Positions 16,923 through 23,980 of a DNA stretch of 33,545 nucleotides are shown one piece after another (within the stretch, counting starts at the first letter, position 1; every line of letters begins with the position of its first letter). The notes beneath the pieces are model-generated. The model ran no database searches. It had not been told where the DNA came from and worked only from the letters and a program-made list of their open reading frames with translations. The stretch comes from RUG11462 sp045539315 (GTDB lineage: Bacteria; Bacillota; Clostridia; Oscillospirales; Acutalibacteraceae): positions 1 to 33,545 of the forward strand of contig JAZQFC010000019.1 of the NCBI GenBank assembly GCA_045539315.1, given 5' to 3'. The position numbers and the translations under genes were made by a program.

Positions 16923-16940
16923 TTGTTAATTAAATATCAA
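16923..16940. promoter_or_regulatory. Candidate Rex-binding site upstream of pflB
   Basis: TTGTTAATTAAATATCAA matches the known Rex pattern TTGTTAA-N4-TTAACAA at 12 of 14 defined positions. Rex is the NADH/NAD-sensing repressor of fermentation genes in Firmicutes, and pfl is a known target in several of them. The site is about 165 bp upstream of the pflB start and 50 bp upstream of spoVAC. Confidence 0.4.
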
Positions 16941-16989
16941 ACAGTGATAATTACGCTTAAAAGTGGCAATAATTATACTGGGTGATAAA

Positions 16990-17439
16990 ATGAACAACAA
17001 AAAATATGCAAAAATGACCGAGCGCGCATCGGATAAATCAGAAGTTTTAAAGGATACTTTTTTTGCGTTTGTAATAGGTGGGATTATCTGCGTTTTAGGT
17101 CAAGCCATAACCGATATGTATTGGCTTGGTTTCGGCGTTTCGCTTAACACCGCAAGAGCGCTCACATCGATTAGCCTGATAGCAACATCAATAATACTTA
17201 CAGGGCTTAATATTTACCCAAAAATCTCAAAATTCGCTGGAGCCGGCACATTAGTGCCGATAACAGGCTTTGCAAATGCGTGTGCGTCTGCGGCAATTGA
17301 GTTTAAAACCGAAGGTCGAATTTTAGGCACAGGCGCGAATATTTTTAAAATTTCAGGTCCGGTAATAGTTTTCGGTCTGCTTTCAGGCTGGGTGTATGGG
17401 GTTATTTATTATATTTGTTATTATTTTGGAATTGTGTAA
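16990..17439 (+). CDS. spoVAC: Stage V sporulation protein AC (SpoVAC)
   Basis: SpoVAC is an inner-membrane component of the SpoVA channel that moves dipicolinic acid into and out of spores. The 149-residue protein starts at ATG 16990 with GGGTGAT upstream. It carries the family's hydrophilic N terminus, then LKDTFFAFVIGGIICVLGQ and the conserved stretch FAGAGTLVPITGFANACASAAIEFKTEG, ending with a further membrane segment. Length agrees with known SpoVAC. In spore formers it is normally followed by spoVAD and spoVAE. Here the stop codon runs directly into a repeat cluster, and the genes downstream are on the other strand. Either the partners are elsewhere or this lineage kept only part of the set. 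Confidence 0.88.
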   Translation: MNNKKYAKMTERASDKSEVLKDTFFAFVIGGIICVLGQAITDMYWLGFGVSLNTARALTSISLIATSIILTGLNIYPKISKFAGAGTLVPITGFANACASAAIEFKTEGRILGTGANIFKISGPVIVFGLLSGWVYGVIYYICYYFGIV

Positions 17440-17655
17440 AGATTCTTCACGTACGTTCAAAATGACGGTAAATCTAAACGCGTGTCATGGTGAGCGCAGT
17501 CGAAATATCTTAAGATTCTTCGCCAATGTTTGCGAATGACGGCGGGATGTGGGCATCCCGCCCTACGATAAATCTAAAATATATTCGTAGGGGTCGGCAT
17601 CCTTGACGACCCTTTTAAAAACGCGGGTGGAGTAGACCCCCACCCCTACAAAAAT
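17437..17655. repeat. Mosaic intergenic repeat cluster, copy C
   Basis: This cluster begins at the TAA stop of spoVAC (TAAAGATTCTTCACG) and repeats copy B almost base for base for about 215 bp. It shares AAGATTCTTCACGT..GTTC, CGTGTCATGGTGAGCGCAGTCGAA, ATCTTAAGATTCTTCGCC, the CGGGATGTGGGCATCCCG palindrome, GTAGGGGTCGGCATCCTTGACGACCC and GCGGGTGGAGTAGA...CCCCACCCCTAC. Differences are single substitutions and one-base length changes. It contains no gene. Confidence 0.9.
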
Positions 17656-17675
17656 CGTGTAATATAAAACAAAAC

Positions 17676-17706
17676 AAAAACGGAAGCAAATCGCTTCCGT
17701 TTTTTT
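17676..17706 (-). terminator. Terminator of the AIM24-fprA-rubredoxin operon
   Basis: AAAAACGGAAGC and GCTTCCGTTTTTT pair around AAATC. On the minus strand it follows the rubredoxin stop by two bases and ends in a U run. Confidence 0.85.
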
Positions 17707-17708
17707 AA

Positions 17709-17840
17709 TTATTCTTTTGAGAAATCTTCTTTGCCTACGCCACAAAGTGGGCAAACCCAATCTTCTGGCAAGTCTTCAAATTTTGTGCCTTCTGCTTCTT
17801 CATCGTAAACATAGTCACAAATATTGCAAACATATTTCAT
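17709..17840 (-). CDS. Rubredoxin (short form, 43 residues)
   Basis: Rubredoxin carries one electron on an Fe(Cys)4 centre. The reading frame gives MKYVCNICDYVYDEE at the start and WVCPLCGVGKEDF near the end, with iron ligands C5, C8, C30 and C33. Typical rubredoxins have about 52 residues; this one lacks most of the loop between the two knuckles (usually DPxxGIxPGT), keeping only EEAEGTKFEDLPED. AAGGAGGG precedes the ATG. It lies 32 nt downstream of fprA on the same strand and is the obvious electron donor for that flavodiiron protein, taking electrons from an NADH:rubredoxin reductase encoded elsewhere. Confidence 0.93.
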   Translation of the reverse strand: MKYVCNICDYVYDEEAEGTKFEDLPEDWVCPLCGVGKEDFSKE

Positions 17841-17872
17841 TGTAAAACCCTCCTTGTTATTATATTAACCAA

Positions 17873-19027
17873 TTACTCGCAAAATTCCTTTGCTAATTGT
17901 TTGATTTGTTGTTTTGTATCGTCTTTTACAGCCGAATTAATTGTAACGCTTGAATTTGCAAAGGTAATATCCTTTGAATTTTCAAACATTTTTTCCATTT
18001 TCTTTTTAGCAATAGGCGCCCATGTGCCGTTTTCCATAAAGCCGATAAAACGATTTTTATAGCCTCTTTCCAAAAGTTCTTCTATAAAATTTCGCATAAA
18101 TGGGAAAATGTCGCCGTTATAAGTTGTGGTTGCAAGAATGATTTTTCCGTATCTAAACGCGTCTTCAACTGCCTCCGCCATATCATCACGTGCAAGGTCA
18201 GTAACTGCAACTTTTTTGCAACCGAGATTTTTTAATTCCTGCTCTAAAATTTCAACTGCAATTTTTGTGTTGCCATAAACCGATGTGTAGAATATAGCAA
18301 CGCCTTCAGACTCAACCGAGTATGATGACCAAGTATTATACAAACCAAGATAATAACCCAAATTTTCGTTCAAAACAGGTCCGTGAAGCGGGCAGATAAT
18401 CTCAACTTGAAGTTCTGCCAACTTTTTCAAAACTGCCTGAACTTGAACGCCGTATTTGCCAACGATACCAAAATAATATCTTCTCGCTTCACAAGCCCAG
18501 TCTTCATCAGTATCAAGCGCGCCAAATTTACCAAAAGCGTCTGCCGAGAATAAAACTTTATCGCACTTATCATAAGTCATAATAACTTCCGGCCAATGCA
18601 CCATAGGTGCAGTTGCAAAGCACAAAGTATGTTTGCCAAGGCTTAATTCATCGCCATCTTTAACTATGAGTCTGTTGTCTTCATAGTCGGTATCAAAAAA
18701 CCTTTTCATCATCATAAAAGCCTTATCCGAAGCCACAACAGTGGTATTAGGATAAACTTTTTTGAATTCATCAATGTTTGCCGAGTGGTCAGGCTCCATA
18801 TGTTGAACAATAAGATAGTCAGGGGCTTTGCCATCAAGCGCAGATTTTATATTGCCAAGCCACTCATCTTTAAAATTTTTATCAACCGAATCAACAACTG
18901 CGATTTTTTCATCAAAAATGATATAAGAATTATAAGCCATACCATTTGGCACAATATACTGACCTTCAAAAAGGTCTATTTTTTTATCGTTAACACCTAC
19001 ATATTTAATATCTTTAGTTATTTGCAT
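17873..19027 (-). CDS. fprA: A-type flavoprotein (flavodiiron protein, rubredoxin:oxygen oxidoreductase)
   Basis: The 384-residue cytoplasmic enzyme reduces O2 to water, and in some members NO to N2O, to protect anaerobes. The N-terminal metallo-beta-lactamase-like domain holds the diiron ligands H76, E78, D80 and H81 (QHMEPDHS), H144 (MVHWPE), D163 (SADAFGKFG) and H215 (CPLHGP). The flavodoxin domain starts near residue 243, with the FMN phosphate loop TSVYGNT at 248-254. All key ligands are present. AAAGGAGAG gives the start at 19027. The order AIM24-like, fprA, rubredoxin, with gaps of about 26 and 32 nt, indicates one transcript. Whether oxygen or NO is the main substrate cannot be decided from the sequence. 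Confidence 0.95.
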   Translation of the reverse strand: MQITKDIKYVGVNDKKIDLFEGQYIVPNGMAYNSYIIFDEKIAVVDSVDKNFKDEWLGNIKSALDGKAPDYLIVQHMEPDHSANIDEFKKVYPNTTVVASDKAFMMMKRFFDTDYEDNRLIVKDGDELSLGKHTLCFATAPMVHWPEVIMTYDKCDKVLFSADAFGKFGALDTDEDWACEARRYYFGIVGKYGVQVQAVLKKLAELQVEIICPLHGPVLNENLGYYLGLYNTWSSYSVESEGVAIFYTSVYGNTKIAVEILEQELKNLGCKKVAVTDLARDDMAEAVEDAFRYGKIILATTTYNGDIFPFMRNFIEELLERGYKNRFIGFMENGTWAPIAKKKMEKMFENSKDITFANSSVTINSAVKDDTKQQIKQLAKEFCE

Positions 19028-19053
19028 AAAACTCTCCTTTTAAAATTTATGTA

Positions 19054-19740
19054 TTAATTACCGCCATTATTAGTTGGCATATATGGTGCTAAAAGTGACG
19101 CTAATTTTGGAATAGTCATTGTTTGCAAATAAACTTTACCAGGACCTGTTACAACTGTATCAAAAAGCCCCTCACCACCAAAGAAAATATTTTTAGCGCC
19201 TTTAACCATCTGAACATCCATATTGCAAGTTTCATCCATCATAGCAACAACACCTGTATCGCAAACCAAGGTCTCCCCTGGCGCAAGTTCATATTCAGGT
19301 GAATAGCCATCAAGTTCAACGAAAACAATGCCAGGACCTGTAACTTTTTGCATAATAAAGCCTTCGCCACCAAAAAGCCCTGCGCCAATTCTTTTTCTAA
19401 AATGAATTGATAAATCTAAATCTCCTGCGCCACATAAAAACGCAGTTTTCTGACAAATAATGCTTTCTCCTGCGGCAAGTTCTCTTGCGATAATTCTGCC
19501 TGGAAAAGAAGAAGTAAAAGCAATTTCGGCGTTACCGTTAGCGGTGTATTTGCTTAAAAACAAACTTTCACCTGTAAACATTCTGCCAAAAACCTTGCCA
19601 ATTCCGCCGCCCGATGTTGTATCAGTAACGATAGGTCCTCTCATCCAAGTACGACCGCCTGCCTCACTAATAATAGTTTCTCCTGCTTCTAATTCAATTA
19701 CTACTGCAGGCAAATTTCCGCCTTCTATGTTATATTTCAT
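19054..19740 (-). CDS. AIM24-like (TIGR00266 family) protein
   Basis: The 228-residue protein is of the AIM24/TIGR00266 type, a beta-rich jelly-roll-like fold with many Gly residues. Family features include the opening YNIEGGNLPAVVIELEAGETIISEAGG, WMRGPIV, TANGNAEIAF, the GPG turns in KVTGPGIVFVELDGYS and TGPGKVYLQT, and a short Pro/Asn/Gly-rich tail. No signal peptide or membrane helix is visible. The biochemical role in bacteria is not established; the name comes from a yeast mitochondrial inner-membrane protein. AAAGGAG precedes the ATG. It is first in the operon with fprA and rubredoxin, so a link to oxidative stress is possible, by context only. Confidence 0.88.
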   Translation of the reverse strand: MKYNIEGGNLPAVVIELEAGETIISEAGGRTWMRGPIVTDTTSGGGIGKVFGRMFTGESLFLSKYTANGNAEIAFTSSFPGRIIARELAAGESIICQKTAFLCGAGDLDLSIHFRKRIGAGLFGGEGFIMQKVTGPGIVFVELDGYSPEYELAPGETLVCDTGVVAMMDETCNMDVQMVKGAKNIFFGGEGLFDTVVTGPGKVYLQTMTIPKLASLLAPYMPTNNGGN

Positions 19741-19767
19741 AATATTTCTCCTTTAAAACAACAAATT

Positions 19768-19784
19768 TAAGATGTATCATCTTA
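19768..19784. promoter_or_regulatory. Perfect palindrome at the transcription start of the AIM24-fprA operon
   Basis: TAAGATG-TAT-CATCTTA is a 7+3+7 inverted repeat placed right after the -10 box of the minus-strand promoter (19792-19820). A repressor bound there would block initiation; as RNA it would form a 5' hairpin. Confidence 0.45.
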
Positions 19785-19791
19785 TGGTTTT

Positions 19792-19820
19792 ATTATAAAA
19801 TAAATTCATAAAAACTTCAA
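19792..19820 (-). promoter_or_regulatory. Promoter of the AIM24-fprA-rubredoxin operon
   Basis: On the minus strand TTGAAG (19815-19820), a 17-bp spacer and TATAAT (19792-19797) form a good sigma-A promoter about 52 bp before the AIM24-like ATG. Confidence 0.7.
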
Positions 19821-19877
19821 TATTTTTTTCGCAAAATTTACTTAATAATATTGGCAAAAAAGTTGTTAAAATAAGTG

Positions 19878-19906
19878 TTGTAATTTTTTAAAGTTTAAAG
19901 TATAAT
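19878..19906 (+). promoter_or_regulatory. Promoter of the FAD oxidoreductase-mnmE run
   Basis: TTGTAA (19878-19883), a 17-bp spacer and TATAAT (19901-19906) lie about 40 bp before the ATG. No other promoter is obvious before 23780, so four genes may share it. Confidence 0.7.
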
Positions 19907-19944
19907 GTATTTGTGAAAATATCAATATTTGGGAGAGTTAATGT

Positions 19945-21279
19945 ATGGATATTAAACTTAATGAAAAACGTTTAAAAATAAATGAAGAATATGATGTAAT
20001 AGTTGCAGGTGCAGGCCCTGCAGGTATTGCTGCCGCTGCCGCTGCCAGTAGAGAAGGAGCAAAAGTGCTTCTTATCGAGCAAAGTGGACAATTAGGTGGT
20101 ATGGCTACTACCGGTCTTGTACCTGCTTGGACACCTTATACTGATGGTGTGCGTATTATCTATGGCGGTCTCTCAAAGAGAATTTTCCTTGAAACAAAAA
20201 ATAAAATGCCACATATTGATAAAGACCATCTTGACTGGGTGGCTATTGACTATGAAGCGCTTAAAGTTAATTATGCAAATCTTTTAAAAGAAACAGGCGT
20301 TAAAGTTTTATATCATTCAACCGTTTGCGATGTTATTATGAAAGATGAGCGCAATGTTGAAGCGATTATCGTTGCTAATAAAGGCGGTATTTGCGCATAT
20401 AAAGCCCCTATTTTTGTTGACTGTACAGGTGACGCTGATATTTATGCATTTTCAGGTGGCGAATTTGCTTTTGGTGAAGATGGCGATGTTCAACCTGGTA
20501 CTATGTGCTTTGTTATGTCTAACATTGATGAAGAAGTTTTATATTCACTTCCTTATATGCATGCAGGCAATACAGATAGTATGATTCATACAATTGTTAA
20601 TGAAGGTAAATATGGTATTCCTGATACTCATTTTTGTCATAGTAAAATTGGCCCTGGCACATTTGGTTTTAATGCGGGTCACATTTGGGAAGTTGACCCT
20701 ACTAACCCAGACCTTTATTCAAAACAAATTGATGAAGGCAGAGATTTAGTTCAAAGATTAGTTGCAGCGCTTAAAGAGTATCACCCTGCATTTAAAGATG
20801 CTTATCTTGTTCAAACTGCGCCAACACTCGGTGTTCGTGAAACAAGAAGAATTGTCGGCGACTATACTTTTACAAAAGAAGATTATTTTGCTAGAAAAAG
20901 TTTCCCTGATGAAATTTCAAGAAACAATTATTTTATTGATATACATATGTCGGCGAGAGAGAATAATGAATGGGGAAAAACTGCTAATGCCGACCATAGA
21001 TTTGATAGATATAAAGACGGCGAATCTCATGGTGTGCCTTATCGTTGCTTATGTCCAAAACATCTTGATAATGTGCTCGTAGCAGGTAGAACTATTTCTA
21101 CTGACAGAATAACTCAAGGCTCACTTCGAGTTATGCCATCTTGCCTTTGTGAAGGTGAAGCAGCAGGTATCGCCGCTGTTATGGCTCAAAGAGGCGATAA
21201 AAACATTCATAATGTTGATACTGATAAATTAAGAGAAACATTAAAGTCTTATGATGCTTATTTACCTGATATAGACTAG
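19945..21279 (+). CDS. FAD-dependent oxidoreductase (FAD_oxidored family)
   Basis: The 444-residue flavoprotein has an N-terminal Rossmann dinucleotide fold VIVAGAGPAGIAAAAAASREG (GxGxxG at 22-27) with acidic E45 at the end of beta2 to bind the FAD ribose. GQLGGMATTGLVPAW follows, a glycine-rich stretch seen in many members. The end has LVAGRTISTDRITQGSLRVMP and a helix with GEAAGIAAVMA, the second FAD contact. No signal peptide is present, so it is cytoplasmic. Substrates of this family are largely unknown; some are annotated as xanthan or polysaccharide-linked oxidoreductases without evidence. ATG 19945 is preferred over 19941 because GGGAGAG then has correct spacing and frame. It precedes mnmE by 25 nt. 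Confidence 0.85.
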   Translation: MDIKLNEKRLKINEEYDVIVAGAGPAGIAAAAAASREGAKVLLIEQSGQLGGMATTGLVPAWTPYTDGVRIIYGGLSKRIFLETKNKMPHIDKDHLDWVAIDYEALKVNYANLLKETGVKVLYHSTVCDVIMKDERNVEAIIVANKGGICAYKAPIFVDCTGDADIYAFSGGEFAFGEDGDVQPGTMCFVMSNIDEEVLYSLPYMHAGNTDSMIHTIVNEGKYGIPDTHFCHSKIGPGTFGFNAGHIWEVDPTNPDLYSKQIDEGRDLVQRLVAALKEYHPAFKDAYLVQTAPTLGVRETRRIVGDYTFTKEDYFARKSFPDEISRNNYFIDIHMSARENNEWGKTANADHRFDRYKDGESHGVPYRCLCPKHLDNVLVAGRTISTDRITQGSLRVMPSCLCEGEAAGIAAVMAQRGDKNIHNVDTDKLRETLKSYDAYLPDID

Positions 21280-21304
21280 GTAAATAAAGAAAGGAAATTT
21301 TCAA

Positions 21305-22669
21305 ATGTCTGATACAATTGCCGCAATTTGTACTGCTTCGGGCGTGGGCTCTATTGGAATTATCAGAATTTCAGGCGAAAACGCTACCGCTATTGCAAGT
21401 AAAGTTTTTGCGCCTAAAAATGATAAAAAAACAATTGAAAATTTAAAAGGGTATCAAGCGGCTTTTGGTCATATTTGTGATGAGTCAGGCGTGATAGATG
21501 AGTGCGTTGCACTCAAATTTTGCGCCCCTTATTCTTACACAGGCGAAGATACTGTTGAACTCTCTGTTCATGGTGGCGAGGCAGTTTTAAAACAAGCGCT
21601 TCGCGCGGTTTATTCGGCAGGCGCTCGTCCGGCAGATGGCGGCGAGTTTACTAAAAGAGCGTTTTTAAATGGCAAAATGTCTTTAGCAGAAGCCGAGGCA
21701 GTTATGGAAATGATTAGCGCTAAAGGTAGCGCGGCGGCAAGAGCAGCGGCTGCTATTTTAGATGGCGAGAGCGGTAAAAAAATTCAAGAGATTAAAGATG
21801 TTTTAGTCTATGCGTCTGCTATGGTTGTTACTTTTACCGATTTCCCTGAAGAAGGCGCTCAAGAAATGGAAAATGAGCAGTTTTTTGAAAAACTCAACAC
21901 TGCAAAAAGTGAACTTGAAAAACTAATTTCTGATTATGACAAGGGCAAAATCATAAAACAAGGTGTTGACTGTGTTATTGTTGGCAAACCAAATGTCGGT
22001 AAGTCAACTATTATGAATTTGTTATCTCGTTTTGACCGTTCAATTGTAACTGCAGTCGCAGGAACAACAAGGGATATTGTTGAAGAAACTGTTGATATAG
22101 GTGGCGTTACACTTAATCTTTGCGATACCGCAGGAATTCACGGCTCTGAAGATGTGGTTGAAAAAATCGGTATTGAAAAAGCGCTTGAAAAAATAGAAAC
22201 TGCAGGTCTTGTTTTGGCAGTTGTTTCTGCTGAAAACGATGTTGATGATGAAGATATTGCGCTTTTGAAAAGAACGGGCGACACGCCTAAAATCATTATT
22301 GTTAATAAAACTGATATTAATGAAAACCCTGATATTTCAAAATTAAGCGATTTTGGAAAAGTTGTTTTTTGCTCGGCAAAAAGTGGCGCAGGTGTTGATG
22401 ATTTGCGAAAAGAGATACTTGAAAAAATCGGTATTTCGCATATAGATGCATCAACAAATCTTATTGCAAATGAAAGACAGTTTGACTGTATAAATGAGGC
22501 AAAAACCGCTATTGAACAGGCAATTGAAGAAGTTAATTGCGGTCAGACATTAGACGCAGTTGGTATGTTAATAGAAGATGCAATTGCCGCGCTTTTAAAA
22601 CTTACAGGCGAGAATGTCAGCGAAACTGTTGTAGCAGAAGTATTTTCAAAATTCTGCGTGGGAAAATAA
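21305..22669 (+). CDS. mnmE: tRNA modification GTPase MnmE
   Basis: MnmE works with MnmG to add a carboxymethylaminomethyl group to U34 of certain tRNAs, using methylene-THF and FAD. The 454-residue protein is complete. The N-terminal folate-binding domain opens MSDTIAAICTASGVGSIGIIRISG. The GTPase domain holds GKPNVGKST (G1), the G2 Thr in AGTTRDIVEE, DTAGIH (G3) and NKTD (G4). The C-terminal tetrapeptide CVGK includes the catalytic C451. AAAGGAAA lies before the ATG. In many Firmicutes mnmE sits next to jag/yidC or mnmG; here it is between a flavoprotein and a DivIVA-like gene, an uncommon setting. Confidence 0.97.
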   Translation: MSDTIAAICTASGVGSIGIIRISGENATAIASKVFAPKNDKKTIENLKGYQAAFGHICDESGVIDECVALKFCAPYSYTGEDTVELSVHGGEAVLKQALRAVYSAGARPADGGEFTKRAFLNGKMSLAEAEAVMEMISAKGSAAARAAAAILDGESGKKIQEIKDVLVYASAMVVTFTDFPEEGAQEMENEQFFEKLNTAKSELEKLISDYDKGKIIKQGVDCVIVGKPNVGKSTIMNLLSRFDRSIVTAVAGTTRDIVEETVDIGGVTLNLCDTAGIHGSEDVVEKIGIEKALEKIETAGLVLAVVSAENDVDDEDIALLKRTGDTPKIIIVNKTDINENPDISKLSDFGKVVFCSAKSGAGVDDLRKEILEKIGISHIDASTNLIANERQFDCINEAKTAIEQAIEEVNCGQTLDAVGMLIEDAIAALLKLTGENVSETVVAEVFSKFCVGK

Positions 22670-22685
22670 GTGGAGGAAAAGAAAA

Positions 22686-23246
22686 ATGAAGGAAAAAGGC
22701 GCATTTCGTACTAAACTTTTCGGTGGTTTTAATAAAAAGGATGTTTTGGCTTATTTTGAAGAACTTCAGAATGAAAAAACCGAGAGTAATCAAGAGGCTT
22801 TAGCAGAAAACGAAACTTTAAAGCATCAAATGAGTTTAAAAACCGATAAAATCAATGAACTTTTAGACAAAGTCAGCGAACTTAATAAAAGGGTTGAAGA
22901 ATTAGAAAACCAAAACGGCGAATTAAAAAAAGAAAACGAGAAAAATGCTGGTTTGGAATCGGCGCTTTTTGAGGCAAACCAAGTTATTGCTCAAAATCAA
23001 GATTTTAAATCAAGATTTGAAGAAGTTTCGAGAAAAGTTTTAAAAATCAAAGGCGATTTGATAGTTAAAGAGTCTGAATTTAAAAAGTTAGAATCAAAAT
23101 ACAATGCATTAAAGGCAGATGTTGATATGTTGCCACAAAGCGATGATAGTGCGTTATTTGAAGTTAAAGACGCTTTGGAAAAAATCAACCAGTTTGTTAA
23201 TGATTATCAAAAAATTAATTACGCAATTAATAGTATTAAGGAATAA
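22686..23246 (+). CDS. DivIVA-like coiled-coil protein
   Basis: The 186-residue protein opens with FRTKLFGGFNKKDVLAYFEELQ, close to the N-terminal motif of DivIVA/GpsB proteins (a short Gly-Phe/Tyr turn followed by DVxxYxxE), which binds curved membrane. A long coiled coil follows from about residue 25 to 150, rich in Glu, Lys, Leu and Asn (ELNKRVEELENQNGELKKEN). There is no clear second domain. In known relatives such proteins mark division sites or poles. GGAGG sits upstream, 16 nt after the mnmE stop, and the next gene starts 2 nt after its stop, so it is in the same operon. It need not be the main DivIVA of the cell. Confidence 0.75.
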   Translation: MKEKGAFRTKLFGGFNKKDVLAYFEELQNEKTESNQEALAENETLKHQMSLKTDKINELLDKVSELNKRVEELENQNGELKKENEKNAGLESALFEANQVIAQNQDFKSRFEEVSRKVLKIKGDLIVKESEFKKLESKYNALKADVDMLPQSDDSALFEVKDALEKINQFVNDYQKINYAINSIKE

Positions 23247-23248
23247 AA

Positions 23249-23779
23249 ATGGAATACTCTTTTAACACTAAAGACATTAAAAAATATTTAAAAAAGTTAA
23301 AAGCAGGCGACCGTGTTTTGTTATCCGGCGAGGTTTTTACTGCGCGTGATGCGGCGCATAAGAGAATTTTTGAGTTGCTTGATAGTGGCGAAAAATTACC
23401 TTTTGATATAGAAGGCGCCAGTATTTATTATGCAGGGCCAACCGAAACACCAAAAGGTCTTGCAATAGGCTCTTGCGGTCCTACCACTTCGAGCAGAATG
23501 GATAAATTTGCGCCAAAACTTTTAAAACTCGGTCTTTGCAGTATGATAGGCAAAGGCGAGCGAAGTGAAGAAGTGTGCGAGGCAATTAAGCAAACAGGCG
23601 CAGTTTATTTTTGCGCAATTGGTGGCGCAGGCGCGCTCGCTTGTAAATGCATTGAAAAGTGCGATGTAATCGCATTCCACGATTTAGGGTGCGAATCAAT
23701 AAAACGCCTAGAATTTAAAGATTTTCCTTTAATAGTCGCCATTGATAGTTTTGGTGGAAATTTGTTTAAAGATAGATAA
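23249..23779 (+). CDS. Fumarate hydratase / tartrate dehydratase beta-subunit-like protein
   Basis: The 176-residue protein matches the C-terminal domain of class I (Fe-S) fumarases and L-tartrate dehydratase beta subunits. It has the LKAGDRVLLSGEVFTARDAAHKR opening, YAGPTETPKG, GSCGPTTSSRMD, MIGKGERS, and a final IGGAGALACKCIEKCDVIAFHDLGCESI region. In two-subunit enzymes this chain supplies part of the active site and the alpha subunit carries the 4Fe-4S cluster. No alpha gene is present on either side. The ribosome site AAGGAA overlaps the end of the DivIVA-like gene (2-nt gap), showing tight coupling. Either alpha is elsewhere or this domain works alone. A strong terminator follows. Confidence 0.85.
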   Translation: MEYSFNTKDIKKYLKKLKAGDRVLLSGEVFTARDAAHKRIFELLDSGEKLPFDIEGASIYYAGPTETPKGLAIGSCGPTTSSRMDKFAPKLLKLGLCSMIGKGERSEEVCEAIKQTGAVYFCAIGGAGALACKCIEKCDVIAFHDLGCESIKRLEFKDFPLIVAIDSFGGNLFKDR

Positions 23780-23808
23780 AAAGACTTCTCAAAAGAGAAG
23801 TCTTTTTT
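23778..23808. terminator. Bidirectional terminator after the mnmE run
   Basis: AAAAAGACTTCTC and GAGAAGTCTTTTTTT pair around AAAA. The stem also lies at the end of the convergent small gene on the minus strand, whose stop codon starts in the T run. Confidence 0.85.
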
Positions 23809-23972
23809 TAAAATAATCTTGTTTTTGCTTGTTTATTTTCAAGTTCGGTTTGATATTTTATACCTTGTTTGTATTCTTCTTCAAGTTCTTCGTCTTTTTT
23901 GTTTTTTGGCAAGATTTCGTCAAACAAAACTTTATCGTCAACAAGGTTTATCATTCTTTCCTTTTCATCCAT
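23808..23972 (-). CDS. Small acidic protein (54 residues)
   Basis: The frame encodes MDEKERMINLVDDKVLFDEI, then a Lys/Glu-rich helix ending QAKTRLF. I do not recognise a family. It has no signal peptide, membrane segment or cysteines, and the composition suggests one or two charged helices. AAGGGG lies 9 nt before the ATG, but that site is part of the 3' arm of the 12-bp hairpin at 23981-24015. The gene is on the same strand as degV and downstream of it, so it may be expressed by read-through. Intact frame, ribosome site and terminator on the far side favour a real gene. Confidence 0.55.
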   Translation of the reverse strand: MDEKERMINLVDDKVLFDEILPKNKKDEELEEEYKQGIKYQTELENKQAKTRLF

Positions 23973-23980
23973 AAAAAACA

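Noticed and set aside
17563..17760. Minus-strand frame of 65 codons overlapping repeat C and rubredoxin
   Set aside because: It runs through the terminator and repeat modules and overlaps the clear rubredoxin gene in another frame.
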